Positions 45,858 through 54,107 of a stretch of DNA of 64,000 nt are shown in pieces (position 1 is the stretch's first letter; the number at the start of each line of letters is the position of its first letter). Origin of the DNA: Alphaproteobacteria bacterium (GTDB lineage Bacteria > Pseudomonadota > Alphaproteobacteria > Rhizobiales > Devosiaceae); the NCBI GenBank assembly GCA_018828145.1, contig JAHJWO010000007.1, forward strand, positions 122,750 through 186,749. The letters are read 5' to 3'. A program made the translations under genes and the position numbers. The notes beneath the pieces were generated by a model. It had not been told where the DNA came from and ran no database searches. It saw nothing but the letters and a program-made list of their open reading frames with translations.

Positions 45858-46702
45858 GGCTTGTCTCCTTCGATGCTCGGCGTGCCCGGGCTGGCGCGAT
45901 ACCAGCCGGTGATCATCGAGCGCAATTCGTTGAAAGGTCCGGCCAGCAGCACCATGGCGATATGGATGATGAAGAATGCCACGAGCAGAACCATGACGAT
46001 GAAGTGGATGGTCCGCGCCGTCTGCCGCCCACCGAACAAGTCCAGCATCCACGGCGCTGCAGCATTGATGCCCGGGCTCATGGTGAGGCCCGTGGCGACG
46101 ATCAGCGGAAACAGGATGAAGAACACGCTGAAATAGGCAAGCTTCTGCAGTGGACCATAGCTGCGTCCGTGCTTGAAGCGCAGGGTCGCATGCTCGGCCA
46201 CATCCCGTGGCACCCCCTTGATGTCACTCGGACCAGGCACGATGTCGCGCCTGATATGGCCGTTGATGAAGCTGGCGACGAACCAGACCAGCATGGTCGC
46301 GACAAAAATCCATCCGAAGAAGAAGTGGACGACGCGCCCGGTGCCGAGGTCGCGATAGGAGGGAATTGTCACCGCGCCTGGAAAGGCCGTGAAGACCGGC
46401 CGCTCGGCAGCGCCACTCATGCCCAGCACGCCGGTGGTGTCGAAGGTCTGTCCGAAAATTGTCGTCCGCCCACGCGGACCGGCATCGGTATTGAACGCGC
46501 CGATCTCAAGAATGGCGTTCTCGTATTCGAAGCCCGATTCCTGGCCGATATAGAGCGCCGGATGCGCATTGAAGATCTGCAGGCCTGTCAGCAGCAGGAA
46601 GAACAGGCAGATCGCCCAGATCCAGTGCGTCACCCGTGTCCAGATCGACTGACGATAGATCAGCGGCCCCTTGGCCGCCGGCATGCCGGATACGTCGCTC
46701 AT
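45854..46702 (-). CDS. yedZ1: cytochrome b561-type membrane partner of the Mo-oxidoreductase (YedZ1-like)
   Basis: A 282-residue inner-membrane protein with about four core helices and His residues suited to bind b-type heme (SIWTRVTHWIWAICLF at 30-45, RVVHFFFGWIF, ARTIHFIVMVLL, FFIIHIAMVLL). It is not a MsrQ-type YedZ by sequence but a cytochrome b561 family protein, as reported for YedZ1. It would carry electrons from quinol across the membrane to the periplasmic Mo enzyme. A GGGGGA site precedes ATG 46702, 87 bases after the Met-rich protein gene. Confidence 0.78.
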   Translation of the reverse strand: MSDVSGMPAAKGPLIYRQSIWTRVTHWIWAICLFFLLLTGLQIFNAHPALYIGQESGFEYENAILEIGAFNTDAGPRGRTTIFGQTFDTTGVLGMSGAAERPVFTAFPGAVTIPSYRDLGTGRVVHFFFGWIFVATMLVWFVASFINGHIRRDIVPGPSDIKGVPRDVAEHATLRFKHGRSYGPLQKLAYFSVFFILFPLIVATGLTMSPGINAAAPWMLDLFGGRQTARTIHFIVMVLLVAFFIIHIAMVLLAGPFNELRSMITGWYRASPGTPSIEGDKP

Positions 46703-46789
46703 ATTTCCCCCGCCGGTCCTGGGACCAAACTGCCCCACACTATGAGCAACGGCTCGGTGCGGGGCAAAATGACAGATAACACGTATTCG

Positions 46790-47113
46790 TTACTTGGTAG
46801 CTGGCGCCATGGCATCGGTGGCCATGGCATCAGGCGCCATCGCATCCGTCGCCATGGCGTCCCCGCCCATTGGGCTGTTGTGTGCCTCATGGCAGGCTGC
46901 CGACGCCACATCCATCACATGCGGGAAGGTGATCATCGCCGCCTGTTCGAGGCACAGCTTGAGATCGTCGTCGCTCATCATGGCGTCGGGTGCCATCGCA
47001 TCGGTGGCCATGGCATCGGTCGCCATTGCGTCCTGGGCGAAGCTGGCAGGCGTGCCGGCAAAAGCAATTGCCGCGACTGCAGCGAAGGAAAGGCTGCGCA
47101 GTGAAATGGTCAT
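46790..47113 (-). CDS. mrpX: periplasmic methionine-rich repeat protein (MrpX-like, MXKDX-type)
   Basis: A 107-residue exported protein. Residues 1-26 are a signal peptide. The mature part has two blocks of a five-residue unit DAMAT/DAMAP (about 28-46 and 85-104) around a short non-repetitive core with Cys54, Cys74 and three His. The mature chain has 12 Met in about 81 residues. MrpX of Azospira is a sacrificial Met-rich peptide that takes up hypochlorite and is repaired by YedYZ1. The Lys of the usual MXKDX unit is replaced by Thr or Pro. GGGAG precedes the ATG, and an ECF promoter lies about 55 bases upstream. Confidence 0.75.
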   Translation of the reverse strand: MTISLRSLSFAAVAAIAFAGTPASFAQDAMATDAMATDAMAPDAMMSDDDLKLCLEQAAMITFPHVMDVASAACHEAHNSPMGGDAMATDAMAPDAMATDAMAPATK

Positions 47114-47165
47114 GAATGGTCTCCCTGGATCGACCTTCGCCCCATCGGCGAGATCATGCCCCGTC

Positions 47166-47193
47166 ATTCGCGGCGCCGACGATGCCCGTTACG
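47166..47193 (-). promoter_or_regulatory. SigF-type ECF promoter of the mrpX-yedZ1-yedY1 genes
   Basis: On the minus strand CGTAACG (47193-47187), 16 bases, then CGAAT (47170-47166). The Caulobacter SigF consensus is close to TGTAACC-N16-CGAA. Spacing is identical to the facing promoter of sigF. The transcript would start near 47159, about 45 bases before the mrpX ATG. Confidence 0.75.
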
Positions 47194-47246
47194 TGCTCAC
47201 GCCGTCGTGATCGCGGAAAAGGCCATTTCCTGATTTCCGTCCGCGA

Positions 47247-47274
47247 TGTAACCATACTGGCCATGGGGCCGAAT
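47247..47274 (+). promoter_or_regulatory. SigF-type ECF autoregulatory promoter
   Basis: TGTAACC (47247-47253), 16 bases, then CGAAT (47270-47274), matching the SigF consensus exactly in both boxes. The start of transcription would fall near 47281, only a few bases from ATG 47284, so the sigF message may be nearly leaderless. Confidence 0.78.
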
Positions 47275-47283
47275 GAACGAGCA

Positions 47284-47835
47284 ATGCAGACCGATCCGAC
47301 CGAGAAGCGACTGCGGGCGCTGATGCTTGCTTCGCTGGACGGCGATGCCGCGGCCTATCGGTCGCTGCTGGCCGAACTGGGCCGCCATCTGCGCCCGTAT
47401 TTCACCCGGCGGCTCACCCCCGCCTTCGCATCGCACGCGGAGGACCTCGTGCAGGACACTCTGCTGGCCATTCATACCCGCCGCATGACCTATGACCGCA
47501 ACCGGCCCTTCACGGCCTGGTTGCATGCCGTGGCGCATCACAAATTCGTCGACCATGTCCGGCGCCAGTCGATCCGGTTGACCGTGCCGCTGGAAGATGA
47601 CGCGCCCATCTTCGCGCACGACGACAGCGCCGACGCCATTGCCCGGCGCGACCTCGATGTCGTGCTCGAGGCTGTCCCGCCCCGCACCAGCGACCTGATC
47701 CGTCGCACCAAGGTGGATGGCGCCTCGGTTGCCGAGGCGGCCGCCGCTCACGGCATCTCCGAAACCGCAGCCAAGGTATCCATCCATCGCGGGCTCAAGT
47801 CGCTGGCCGCGCGCTTTGCGGGAGGGCCGAAATGA
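47284..47835 (+). CDS. sigF: SigF-like ECF RNA polymerase sigma factor
   Basis: A 183-residue ECF sigma factor. Region 2 contains HAEDLVQDTLLAIHTRR and PFTAWLHAVAHHKFVDHVRR; region 4 contains VDGASVAEAAAAHGISETAAKVSIHRGLKSLA. The next gene, overlapping by ATGA, encodes an NrsF membrane anti-sigma factor, the pairing seen in Caulobacter and Azospira. I chose ATG 47284 because the -10 box overlaps the upstream alternative ATG region (47263). It probably activates its own gene and the divergent Met-rich/Mo-oxidoreductase genes. Confidence 0.85.
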   Translation: MQTDPTEKRLRALMLASLDGDAAAYRSLLAELGRHLRPYFTRRLTPAFASHAEDLVQDTLLAIHTRRMTYDRNRPFTAWLHAVAHHKFVDHVRRQSIRLTVPLEDDAPIFAHDDSADAIARRDLDVVLEAVPPRTSDLIRRTKVDGASVAEAAAAHGISETAAKVSIHRGLKSLAARFAGGPK

Positions 47836-48470
47836 CCGACGACCTGATCGCCCGCCTTTCCGCCGATCTCAAGCCCGTGCGCCCCATGGCCATGCAGCGG
47901 CTGCTGTTCGGCGCGACCCTTGTCAGCACGCTCGTGGCCATTGTCGCGATGAATATGTGGCTCGGGATGCGGCCGGACCTGGACACAGCGATGTCCACGA
48001 TGAATTTCTGGACCAAGTTCGGCTATACGCTGTCCGTGGCCGTGCTGGGCGGCGTGGCCACAATGGCACTGGCCCGGCCGGACGGACGTATCCGCTGGCC
48101 GTGGATAGCAGCGCTCGGCCTGCTCGCCCTGCTGGTCATCGGCGCCTTCATCCAGCTCGCCACCGCCGGACCCGACGACATGATGCCGCTGATTATTGGC
48201 GGCACCTCGCTGGTCTGCCCCTGGCGCATCGTCGTCCTGGGCCTGCCCATGCTGCTGGCCTCCATCATCGCGCTGCGCCGCATGGCCCCCGCCAACCCGA
48301 CCCTGGCGGGGTTCGCCGCCGGCATCATGGCCGGTGGCGCCGGCGCCTGGGTCTATTCCTTTGCCTGCGCCGAGAACGGCATGATGTTCCTTGCGCTCTG
48401 GTACACTCTGGGCATTCTCATTGTCGGCGTGCTGGGCGCAGTGCTGGGTCGCTTCCTGCTGCGCTGGTAG
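47832..48470 (+). CDS. nrsF: NrsF-like (DUF1109) membrane anti-sigma factor
   Basis: A 212-residue protein with six predicted membrane helices and a short cytoplasmic N-terminus (LIARLSADLKPVRPMAMQR). It has only two cysteines, Cys129 (SLVCPWR) and Cys179 (SFACAENG), matching the conserved pair needed for signal response in Caulobacter NrsF. It should hold SigF at the membrane until oxidation or heavy metals change the cysteines. The start overlaps the sigF stop. Confidence 0.85.
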   Translation: MTDDLIARLSADLKPVRPMAMQRLLFGATLVSTLVAIVAMNMWLGMRPDLDTAMSTMNFWTKFGYTLSVAVLGGVATMALARPDGRIRWPWIAALGLLALLVIGAFIQLATAGPDDMMPLIIGGTSLVCPWRIVVLGLPMLLASIIALRRMAPANPTLAGFAAGIMAGGAGAWVYSFACAENGMMFLALWYTLGILIVGVLGAVLGRFLLRW

Positions 48471-48473
48471 CGG

Positions 48474-49121
48474 CTACTCGTCCCGCGCCGCCCAGTTCAT
48501 GCCGCGCCGCATGATGGTGGCCATCTCAAGCACGTCGAACTCCTTGGCCTGATGCCCCAGCGTGGAGTGGAACACCTTGCCCTTGCCATGCATCCGCTTC
48601 CACACCACCGGCATCTTCACCCCGGCAATCCAGGGCGCGTGCTCTCCGCTGAATGTGGTCGTCGCCAGCACTTTGTTGGAGGGGTCGACATGCATGTAAT
48701 ACTGCTCGGACGTGTAGGGGAACGACTTGATCCCCGCCATCACCGGATCGAGCGGATCGGCAACGTCGACGGTGTAGTCGATGATGTTGCCGGGATGAGC
48801 CACCCACTGGCCCCCCACCATGAACTGGTAGTCCACCGCATCGCGAAAGGCATCGCTCATGCCGCCATGGTGGCCGGCCAGGCCCACGCCACCCTCGACC
48901 GCCTTGGTCAGGTTCTCGACCTCGGCTTTTTCGATCTTGCTCATGGTGAAGATCGGAATGATCAGCGACAGGTCGTGGATGGACGGGTCAGCAAACGCGC
49001 TGGTCTCGGTGGCGGTCCGCACGGAGAAACCGTCTTCGTGCAGCCATCGACGATAGATGGCGGCGCACTCTTCCGGATCATGCCCGGACCAGCCGCCATA
49101 GACGATCAATGCGCTTTTCAT
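48474..49121 (-). CDS. ThuA-domain protein (glutamine-amidotransferase-like fold)
   Basis: A 215-residue protein with ALIVYGGWSGHDPEECAAIY at the N-terminus and GVGLAGHHGGMSDAF, GEHAPWIAGVKMPVVW and VFHSTLGH, all typical of the ThuA family. Members occur with sugar dehydrogenases, as in the thu operon at 54708-61096. This copy stands alone and is much diverged from that ThuA. A GGGGA site precedes the ATG. It probably acts on an oxidised sugar, but no partner enzyme is adjacent. Confidence 0.8.
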   Translation of the reverse strand: MKSALIVYGGWSGHDPEECAAIYRRWLHEDGFSVRTATETSAFADPSIHDLSLIIPIFTMSKIEKAEVENLTKAVEGGVGLAGHHGGMSDAFRDAVDYQFMVGGQWVAHPGNIIDYTVDVADPLDPVMAGIKSFPYTSEQYYMHVDPSNKVLATTTFSGEHAPWIAGVKMPVVWKRMHGKGKVFHSTLGHQAKEFDVLEMATIMRRGMNWAARDE

Positions 49122-49155
49122 ACTGCAATTCCCCGCAAATCAAACGGCGCGGAGA

Positions 49156-49806
49156 TTACCCGACTGGCTGGCTAAAGGAACCCCGCTCGACGGGCTTCAG
49201 CAATGCCACGAAATGCAGCTTGCGTTCGAACAGCCAGTTCAGGGGTGCGCCGTAGAGCCCGAGCGCATCCGCCCAGCTTGCTTTCGCAAGCCCGGCACGC
49301 TCGAAGGCGGTGGCCCATTGGCCAGCATCGAGATAGTTGTAGGGCAGGCGCACGTCGTGCCCGCGATTGCCCACCCAGTCCATCAGCCGCAGTGTCGGGC
49401 CGGCCAGCACGCCTTTGCGCAGATGGTCCTTGACCACCACACCCCTGCGGGCAACGCGGCTTGCTTCCGCCAGCACCGCCGCTGGATCGTCGGTGTGGTG
49501 CAGCACGTCGACAATGGTCACATAGTCGAAGCTTTCATCGGCAAAAGGCAGGCTGGCCCCGTCATAAAGTGTCACCGGGATATGCGTCACCGGTCGGAGC
49601 AGCACATCCACGCCCTCTACGGCAAGATCGGGCCGCAGCGCCATCAGGCCCACTGCCACCTGCCCATCGCCGCAGCCCAGATCGAGCACGCTTCCCCCAG
49701 TGGGGATGGCCGCGGCAAGGGCCTGGGACAACACCTTTACCCGTCGCCCGAAGACCACGGAATCGTGCACGCGATTGAGCAGGCCCTTGGCAGACTGTGA
49801 GATCAT
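49156..49806 (-). CDS. class I SAM-dependent methyltransferase
   Basis: A 216-residue protein with motif I VLDLGCGDGQVA (about residues 40-51), an acidic GVDVLLRP, and FDYVTIVDVLHHTDDP as motif IV. The substrate is not evident. Its ATG overlaps the stop of the GtrA-like gene, so the two are co-translated. The pairing suggests a role in lipid-linked sugar, quinone-like or membrane-lipid modification, but that is a guess. The same frame is open far upstream without similarity. Confidence 0.8.
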   Translation of the reverse strand: MISQSAKGLLNRVHDSVVFGRRVKVLSQALAAAIPTGGSVLDLGCGDGQVAVGLMALRPDLAVEGVDVLLRPVTHIPVTLYDGASLPFADESFDYVTIVDVLHHTDDPAAVLAEASRVARRGVVVKDHLRKGVLAGPTLRLMDWVGNRGHDVRLPYNYLDAGQWATAFERAGLAKASWADALGLYGAPLNWLFERKLHFVALLKPVERGSFSQPVG

Positions 49807-50258
49807 GCTGGAACCGCAACGCCCCATTGCGCTCGGGCGAAGGCCCAGCCGCGCAAGACCATGAAGTTGACGCCCGAGGTCAGCGCGATAACCAGGATCG
49901 ATACGACGACGCTGGGCAGCGCCGTGACGCCGTGAATCACAAATGAAAAAAGCGCCGCCAGCAGCAGTGCCATGCCCTGCACGGCCAGGTAGCGCGGCAA
50001 AGCCTGCCAGTGCGACGCCTCGGACTGAAACGAATAGAGCCGGTGCAGCAGGTAAACTGGAACGATCAGGACGCCATAGCAGATCGTGTTGACGATCCAG
50101 TCGGCAATGCCGGTATCGAGCCAGATGATGAGCGTGGACAGCACCACGAAGGCCGCAGCCCCCGCCCCGCCTATGGCGATGAAGAGCAAAAGCCCGCCCC
50201 ATTGCGGTGCGCTCGCTCGGGGCACTTCGCGCATCAGGCTTTCTAGCGAGGCACTCAT
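49803..50258 (-). CDS. GtrA-like membrane protein
   Basis: A 151-residue protein with four hydrophobic helices and the GtrA family pattern FIAIGGAGAAAFVVLSTLII, VPVYLLHRLYSF and TSGVNFMVLRGWAF. GtrA proteins help move lipid-linked sugars across the membrane. Start ATG 50258 is chosen; the upstream extension lacks similarity. It overlaps the methyltransferase gene by four bases. Confidence 0.75.
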   Translation of the reverse strand: MSASLESLMREVPRASAPQWGGLLLFIAIGGAGAAAFVVLSTLIIWLDTGIADWIVNTICYGVLIVPVYLLHRLYSFQSEASHWQALPRYLAVQGMALLLAALFSFVIHGVTALPSVVVSILVIALTSGVNFMVLRGWAFARAQWGVAVPA

Positions 50259-50590
50259 GGCCGGTATCGTCCTTGTGGTGGCTGGCGGGTCTACCAGGGG
50301 ACACAATGCGCCCGCTGCCTTTCCCGCCGGTTTATGCGACGCCCCCGCCAGATGCTGTCTTGCGGGATGGTTGATGATTGTTGAACCCCACATCACCGCA
50401 TGGCGCCCATGCCTGTGGAGGGTTGAACGTGAAAATTGACCAAAAGGTCCACTTTTCACTGTCACAAAAGACTGGTTAACTCCCCTATCGCCGTGGCTGG
50501 AAACGCGCGTTCCCGTTCAAGGAGTGCCGATCGACAACACCCGAGGGCCGCGGGGTCTGGACTGCCGTCAAGCAACCAAAGGATACAGGG
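50259..50590. promoter_or_regulatory. 332-base gap with the nucleotidase promoter
   Basis: The region between divergent genes has a single PHO-like half site, CTGTCAC at 50459-50465, but no second repeat at the 11-base spacing. A moderately T-rich stretch lies near 50450-50480. No other structure is evident. Confidence 0.4.
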
Positions 50591-52195
50591 ATGAAACGAC
50601 TACTACTCGGCGCTACGGCGCTCACCCTCTGCGCTGGATTTTCCAGTGCGGCCCATGCGGATTTCACGCTCAACATCCTGCACATCAACGACTTCCACTC
50701 CCGCTTCGATCCGATCACTGGCACCGACTCCAACTGCAATGCTGAAGATGATGCGGCCGGTGAGTGCTTCGGCGGCATTGCGCGCCTCAAGACCATCATC
50801 GACGACACCCGTGCCAAATATGAAGACGGCAATTCGCTGCTGCTCTCGGCCGGCGACAACTTCCAGGGCTCGCTCTACTACACCACTTACAAATCCAAGG
50901 TGGTGTCGGACTTCTTCAATCAGATGGGCTTTGACGTGGTCGCCACCGGCAATCACGAATTCGATGACGGCCCGGAAGAGTTCATGAAGTTCATCGAAGC
51001 GGCCGAGTTCCCGATTATCGGCGGCAACTTCGACGTCACGCGCGATGAAAACCTGCGTGGCAAGATCAAGGGCTCCTTCGTCATCGAAATCGGCGGCGAG
51101 AAGATCGGCATCATCGGCGCGACCACCGAAGATACGCCGGAAATTGCATCGCCTGGTCCGAACGTCGAATTCACCGACGTGATCCAGTATGTCCGCGGCG
51201 CCTCCGAAGCGCTCGACGCCGCTGGCGTCAACAAGATCATCCTGCTCAGCCACATCGGCTATACCGTGGACATGGATGTCGCCGCCGCCCTGCCGCTGGT
51301 CGACGTGATTGTGGGTGGTCACAGCCACACCCTGCTGTCCAACACCGCCGAAGGCGCTGCCGGCCCCTATCCCACAATGGTCACCAACCCCGACGGGGTT
51401 GAAGTGCCGGTGGTTCAGGCCAACCAGTATGGCAAGTATCTCGGCGACATCGCCATCACTTGGGATGACAACGGTGTTGTCACCAAGGCCGAAGGTGAAC
51501 CCTACCTGATCGACGCCTCGGTTGTCGGCAACGAGGACTTCGCCGGCCAGCTCGCCGAACTCGCCGCGCCGATCGAGGAAGCCATGGGCGTGGTCATCGG
51601 TACCACCACCGCTGACATCGACGGCTCGCGCGAAACCTGCCGCGTCGTCGAGTGCCAGATGGGCAATCTCGTTGCCGATGCCATGCTCGACCGCGTTGTC
51701 GATCAGGGTGTGACCATCGCCATCCAGAATGGTGGCGGTCTGCGCGCTTCCATCGACGCTGGTGAAATCACCGTCGGTGAAGTCATCACCGTGCTACCCT
51801 TCTCCAACACCCTGGCTACCGTGGACCTCTCGGGCGCAGATGTGATCGAGGCGCTCGAAAACGGCGTCAGCGATATCGAGAACGGTGCCGGCCGCTTCCC
51901 GCAGGTTGCAGGCCTCAAATACAGCTACACCCTGGCTAGCCCGGCTGGCGAACGCATCAGCGATGTCATGGTCGGCTCGGGCGACACCTGGGCCCCGATC
52001 GATGAGGCTGCCACCTACTCCATCGTCACCAACAACTACATGCGTGGTGGCGGCGACGGCTACGGCACCTTTGCCGAAGGCGACAATCCCTACGACTTTG
52101 GCCCGCCGCTCGAGCAGGTCCTGGCCGATTTCATCGCCAAGCAGGGTGGGGAATACACCCCCTATACCGACGGCCGCATCACGGTCATCGAATAA
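50591..52195 (+). CDS. secreted 5'-nucleotidase / 2',3'-cyclic phosphodiesterase family
   Basis: A 534-residue protein with a signal peptide (MKRLLLGATALTLCAGFSSA, cut near AHA-D). The metallophosphatase domain has HINDFHSRFDP, SAGDNFQGS, TGNHEFDDG, LLSHIGYTVD and GGHSHTLL, the dinuclear metal ligands. The C-terminal nucleotidase domain has NGGGLRASIDAGEIT and YMRGGGDGYGTF. It removes phosphate from nucleotides in the periplasm, yielding nucleosides that the BMP-type importer could take up. A strong terminator follows. Confidence 0.9.
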   Translation: MKRLLLGATALTLCAGFSSAAHADFTLNILHINDFHSRFDPITGTDSNCNAEDDAAGECFGGIARLKTIIDDTRAKYEDGNSLLLSAGDNFQGSLYYTTYKSKVVSDFFNQMGFDVVATGNHEFDDGPEEFMKFIEAAEFPIIGGNFDVTRDENLRGKIKGSFVIEIGGEKIGIIGATTEDTPEIASPGPNVEFTDVIQYVRGASEALDAAGVNKIILLSHIGYTVDMDVAAALPLVDVIVGGHSHTLLSNTAEGAAGPYPTMVTNPDGVEVPVVQANQYGKYLGDIAITWDDNGVVTKAEGEPYLIDASVVGNEDFAGQLAELAAPIEEAMGVVIGTTTADIDGSRETCRVVECQMGNLVADAMLDRVVDQGVTIAIQNGGGLRASIDAGEITVGEVITVLPFSNTLATVDLSGADVIEALENGVSDIENGAGRFPQVAGLKYSYTLASPAGERISDVMVGSGDTWAPIDEAATYSIVTNNYMRGGGDGYGTFAEGDNPYDFGPPLEQVLADFIAKQGGEYTPYTDGRITVIE

Positions 52196-52212
52196 GCCTC
52201 TCTAAGCAGGAA

Positions 52213-52236
52213 GGGCGCCCGGTGGGCGCCCTTTTT
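52213..52236 (+). terminator. intrinsic terminator of the nucleotidase gene
   Basis: GGGCGCCC, a three-base loop and GGGCGCCC are followed by five T, 17 bases after the stop codon. Confidence 0.92.
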
Positions 52237-52256
52237 CTTTCCGCGGGGCGACGGCG

Positions 52257-52508
52257 CTAGGCGCGTCGCGCAATCTGGTTCCAGGCCAGCAGGATGATCA
52301 CCGCGCCGATAATGGACGCGATGAAGCCCGCGCCATCGCCCGGACCGTAGAGCCCGACCGCCTGGCCCAGCCATGTCGCCAGCACCGAACCGATGACACC
52401 CAGCACCGTCGTAAGGATGAAGCCGCTCGGCTTGTTATCGCCCGGGGTGACCCACTTGGCGATGAGGCCCGCGAGAAAACCGATGATGATGGCCCAGATA
52501 ATTCCCAT
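52257..52508 (-). CDS. GlsB/YeaQ/YmgE family small membrane protein
   Basis: An 83-residue protein with three hydrophobic helices and the family pattern GFLAGLIAKWVTPG (residues 10-23) and GFILTTVLGVIGSVLATWLG. These proteins are widespread, often stress-induced, and formerly called transglycosylase-associated; the function is unknown. GGAGCG precedes the ATG. It ends facing the terminator of the nucleotidase gene. Confidence 0.88.
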   Translation of the reverse strand: MGIIWAIIIGFLAGLIAKWVTPGDNKPSGFILTTVLGVIGSVLATWLGQAVGLYGPGDGAGFIASIIGAVIILLAWNQIARRA

Positions 52509-52575
52509 GAATTGACGCTCCAGTTTGATCTCGCAACACAATTCGCATCGGCCGAGGTGGTTGCAGCCCTGCGGG

Positions 52576-53091
52576 TCAATCGGCTGATTTTGTCGTCTGG
52601 CCAAAGGCCGCAAGAAAGTCCGGAGAGGCGACGCGATTGGCAAGGCCGCGCAATTGCTCGGCTGCACCGTCCCCCAGCACGGTTTCGATCCGCTGGTTCA
52701 CCTCACGCCACAACACATACATCTGCCTGGTCTGGCTCATGCCCTGCTCGGTCAGCACGGCGCGCTTGATGCGCCGGTCTTCCGCGTCAGTATGAAGGCT
52801 CACCAACCCATCGCGCACCAGGGGACGCAGCGCATGGGTCAGGGCCGAGATCTGGATCGCCAGCCGCTTCGACAGCGCCTGCAGCGACGGCCCCTTGCCG
52901 CCCGGCGCGCCGCCCAGCTGGTCAATCTGCGCCACCAGCAGGGCCTGGGTTGAGCTGAGCCCTGAGGGCGCCAGCGCATCGTCATAGAGCTGGGTGAACT
53001 GCCGCGCCGCGCGTCGCAACGACGTATGCGTGCAGCTCAACGCGTCATAGGGCTCCACATCGGCTTCGTCGGAACGCAATTTTTTGGCCAC
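52576..53091 (-). CDS. MarR-family transcriptional regulator
   Basis: A 171-residue winged-helix protein. The core is LSSTQALLVAQIDQL, the recognition segment QALSKRLAIQISALTHAL and the wing HTDAEDRRIKRAVLTEQG with the DxR pattern typical of MarR. It faces an SDR gene across a short region with two palindromic operators, the common autoregulated pair. Start GTG 53091 is spaced six bases from AGAGG; a GTG at 53106 falls at the predicted transcription start. The ligand is unknown. Confidence 0.87.
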   Translation of the reverse strand: MAKKLRSDEADVEPYDALSCTHTSLRRAARQFTQLYDDALAPSGLSSTQALLVAQIDQLGGAPGGKGPSLQALSKRLAIQISALTHALRPLVRDGLVSLHTDAEDRRIKRAVLTEQGMSQTRQMYVLWREVNQRIETVLGDGAAEQLRGLANRVASPDFLAAFGQTTKSAD

Positions 53092-53108
53092 CTGACACCT
53101 CTGCACAT

Positions 53109-53175
53109 AAAATAGTTGAGCACTCTACCATTGACAAGGCGTGAGACCCGACACAGATAGTTGAGCACTCAACCA
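53109..53175. promoter_or_regulatory. divergent MarR/SDR promoter with two operator copies
   Basis: The 19-base sequence ATAGTTGAGCACTC(T/A)ACCA occurs at 53112-53130 and 53157-53175, with one mismatch. Its core GTTGAG-CA-CTCAAC is a perfect inverted repeat in the second copy. On the minus strand TTGTCA (53137-53132), 17 bases and TATTTT (53114-53109) form a promoter whose spacer is the first operator. On the plus strand TTGACA (53131-53136) precedes the second operator, which overlaps the -10 region. Confidence 0.85.
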
Positions 53176-53187
53176 AAGGAGAATTCC

Positions 53188-53976
53188 ATGTCTGCTCCCT
53201 CCCTCGCTCTCGTTACTGGCGCGTCGTCCGGCATTGGTGCGGTCTATGCGCGCCGGCTGGCCGCGCGCGGCCATGACCTCATCCTGGTGGCACGCCGTGC
53301 CGACCGCCTGAGCGCCCTGGCTGACGAGCTGACGCGTGATCACGCCGTCTCCGTCCGCACGCTGCCGGCCGACCTCACCGCCGAGGGGGACATCGCCCTT
53401 GTCGAGCAGGCGCTGCGCAGCGAACCCATCGATATCCTCGTCAACAATGCCGGCATCGGGCCTATCACGCCCACCGCCGATCTATCTGACGCCGATGCCG
53501 CCGCGACCCTGTCGCTCAATGTCACCGCCTTGATGCGCCTGACGCGGGCTGCACTTCCTGGCATGCGTGCACGCCGCCAGGGCACTGTCGTCAATGTCGG
53601 CTCGGTCATGGCCTTTCATGCCATGCCGGTAACCTCGCTCTACAGCGCCACCAAGGCCTTTGTCCTCACCTATAGCCGCGCCATCCAGCAGGAGGTCAAA
53701 GACCAGGGCATCCTGGTTCAGGCGGTGCTGCCAGCTGGCACCATCACCGATTTCTACGACACCGCCGGCGTGCCCCTCGCGGCCTTTGACCAGTCCGCCT
53801 TCATGACCGCGGAACAGCTTGTCGATGCGGCTCTCGTCGGCATGGACCGCGGCGAAGAAGTAACCCTCCCCTCCGTGCATGATGCCGCCCTCTGGACCGC
53901 CTATGACGAGGCCCGCGTCCGCCTGTTTGGCGGCACCCAGAATGGTGCCCCGGCACCGCGCTACCAGCAGGCCTGA
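53188..53976 (+). CDS. short-chain dehydrogenase controlled by MarR
   Basis: A 262-residue SDR with TGASSGIGAVYARRLA (residues 10-25), NNAGIG, GSVMAFHAM and the catalytic YSATK. It is of the YqjQ/DltE-like group rather than a sugar SDR. AAAGGAG precedes the ATG directly after the second MarR operator. The substrate is probably a small carbonyl or xenobiotic that also acts through MarR; this is inferred from arrangement. Confidence 0.85.
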   Translation: MSAPSLALVTGASSGIGAVYARRLAARGHDLILVARRADRLSALADELTRDHAVSVRTLPADLTAEGDIALVEQALRSEPIDILVNNAGIGPITPTADLSDADAAATLSLNVTALMRLTRAALPGMRARRQGTVVNVGSVMAFHAMPVTSLYSATKAFVLTYSRAIQQEVKDQGILVQAVLPAGTITDFYDTAGVPLAAFDQSAFMTAEQLVDAALVGMDRGEEVTLPSVHDAALWTAYDEARVRLFGGTQNGAPAPRYQQA

Positions 53977-54107
53977 GGGGTCACATCACGTCCTGAAGGC
54001 GTCCCCGAATGGTCAAATGTGATCAATAAATGTGCAACCTCTTCGCCGACGGTGCCGTTGGGAGGCTGTTCAAGTGGGGGGCACAATCCCACTGAGGAGT
54101 CTAGAAA

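Noticed and set aside
50459..50476. CTGTCAC half-site before the 5'-nucleotidase as a PHO box
   Set aside because: No second repeat at the 11-base phase on either side; a single heptamer is too weak.
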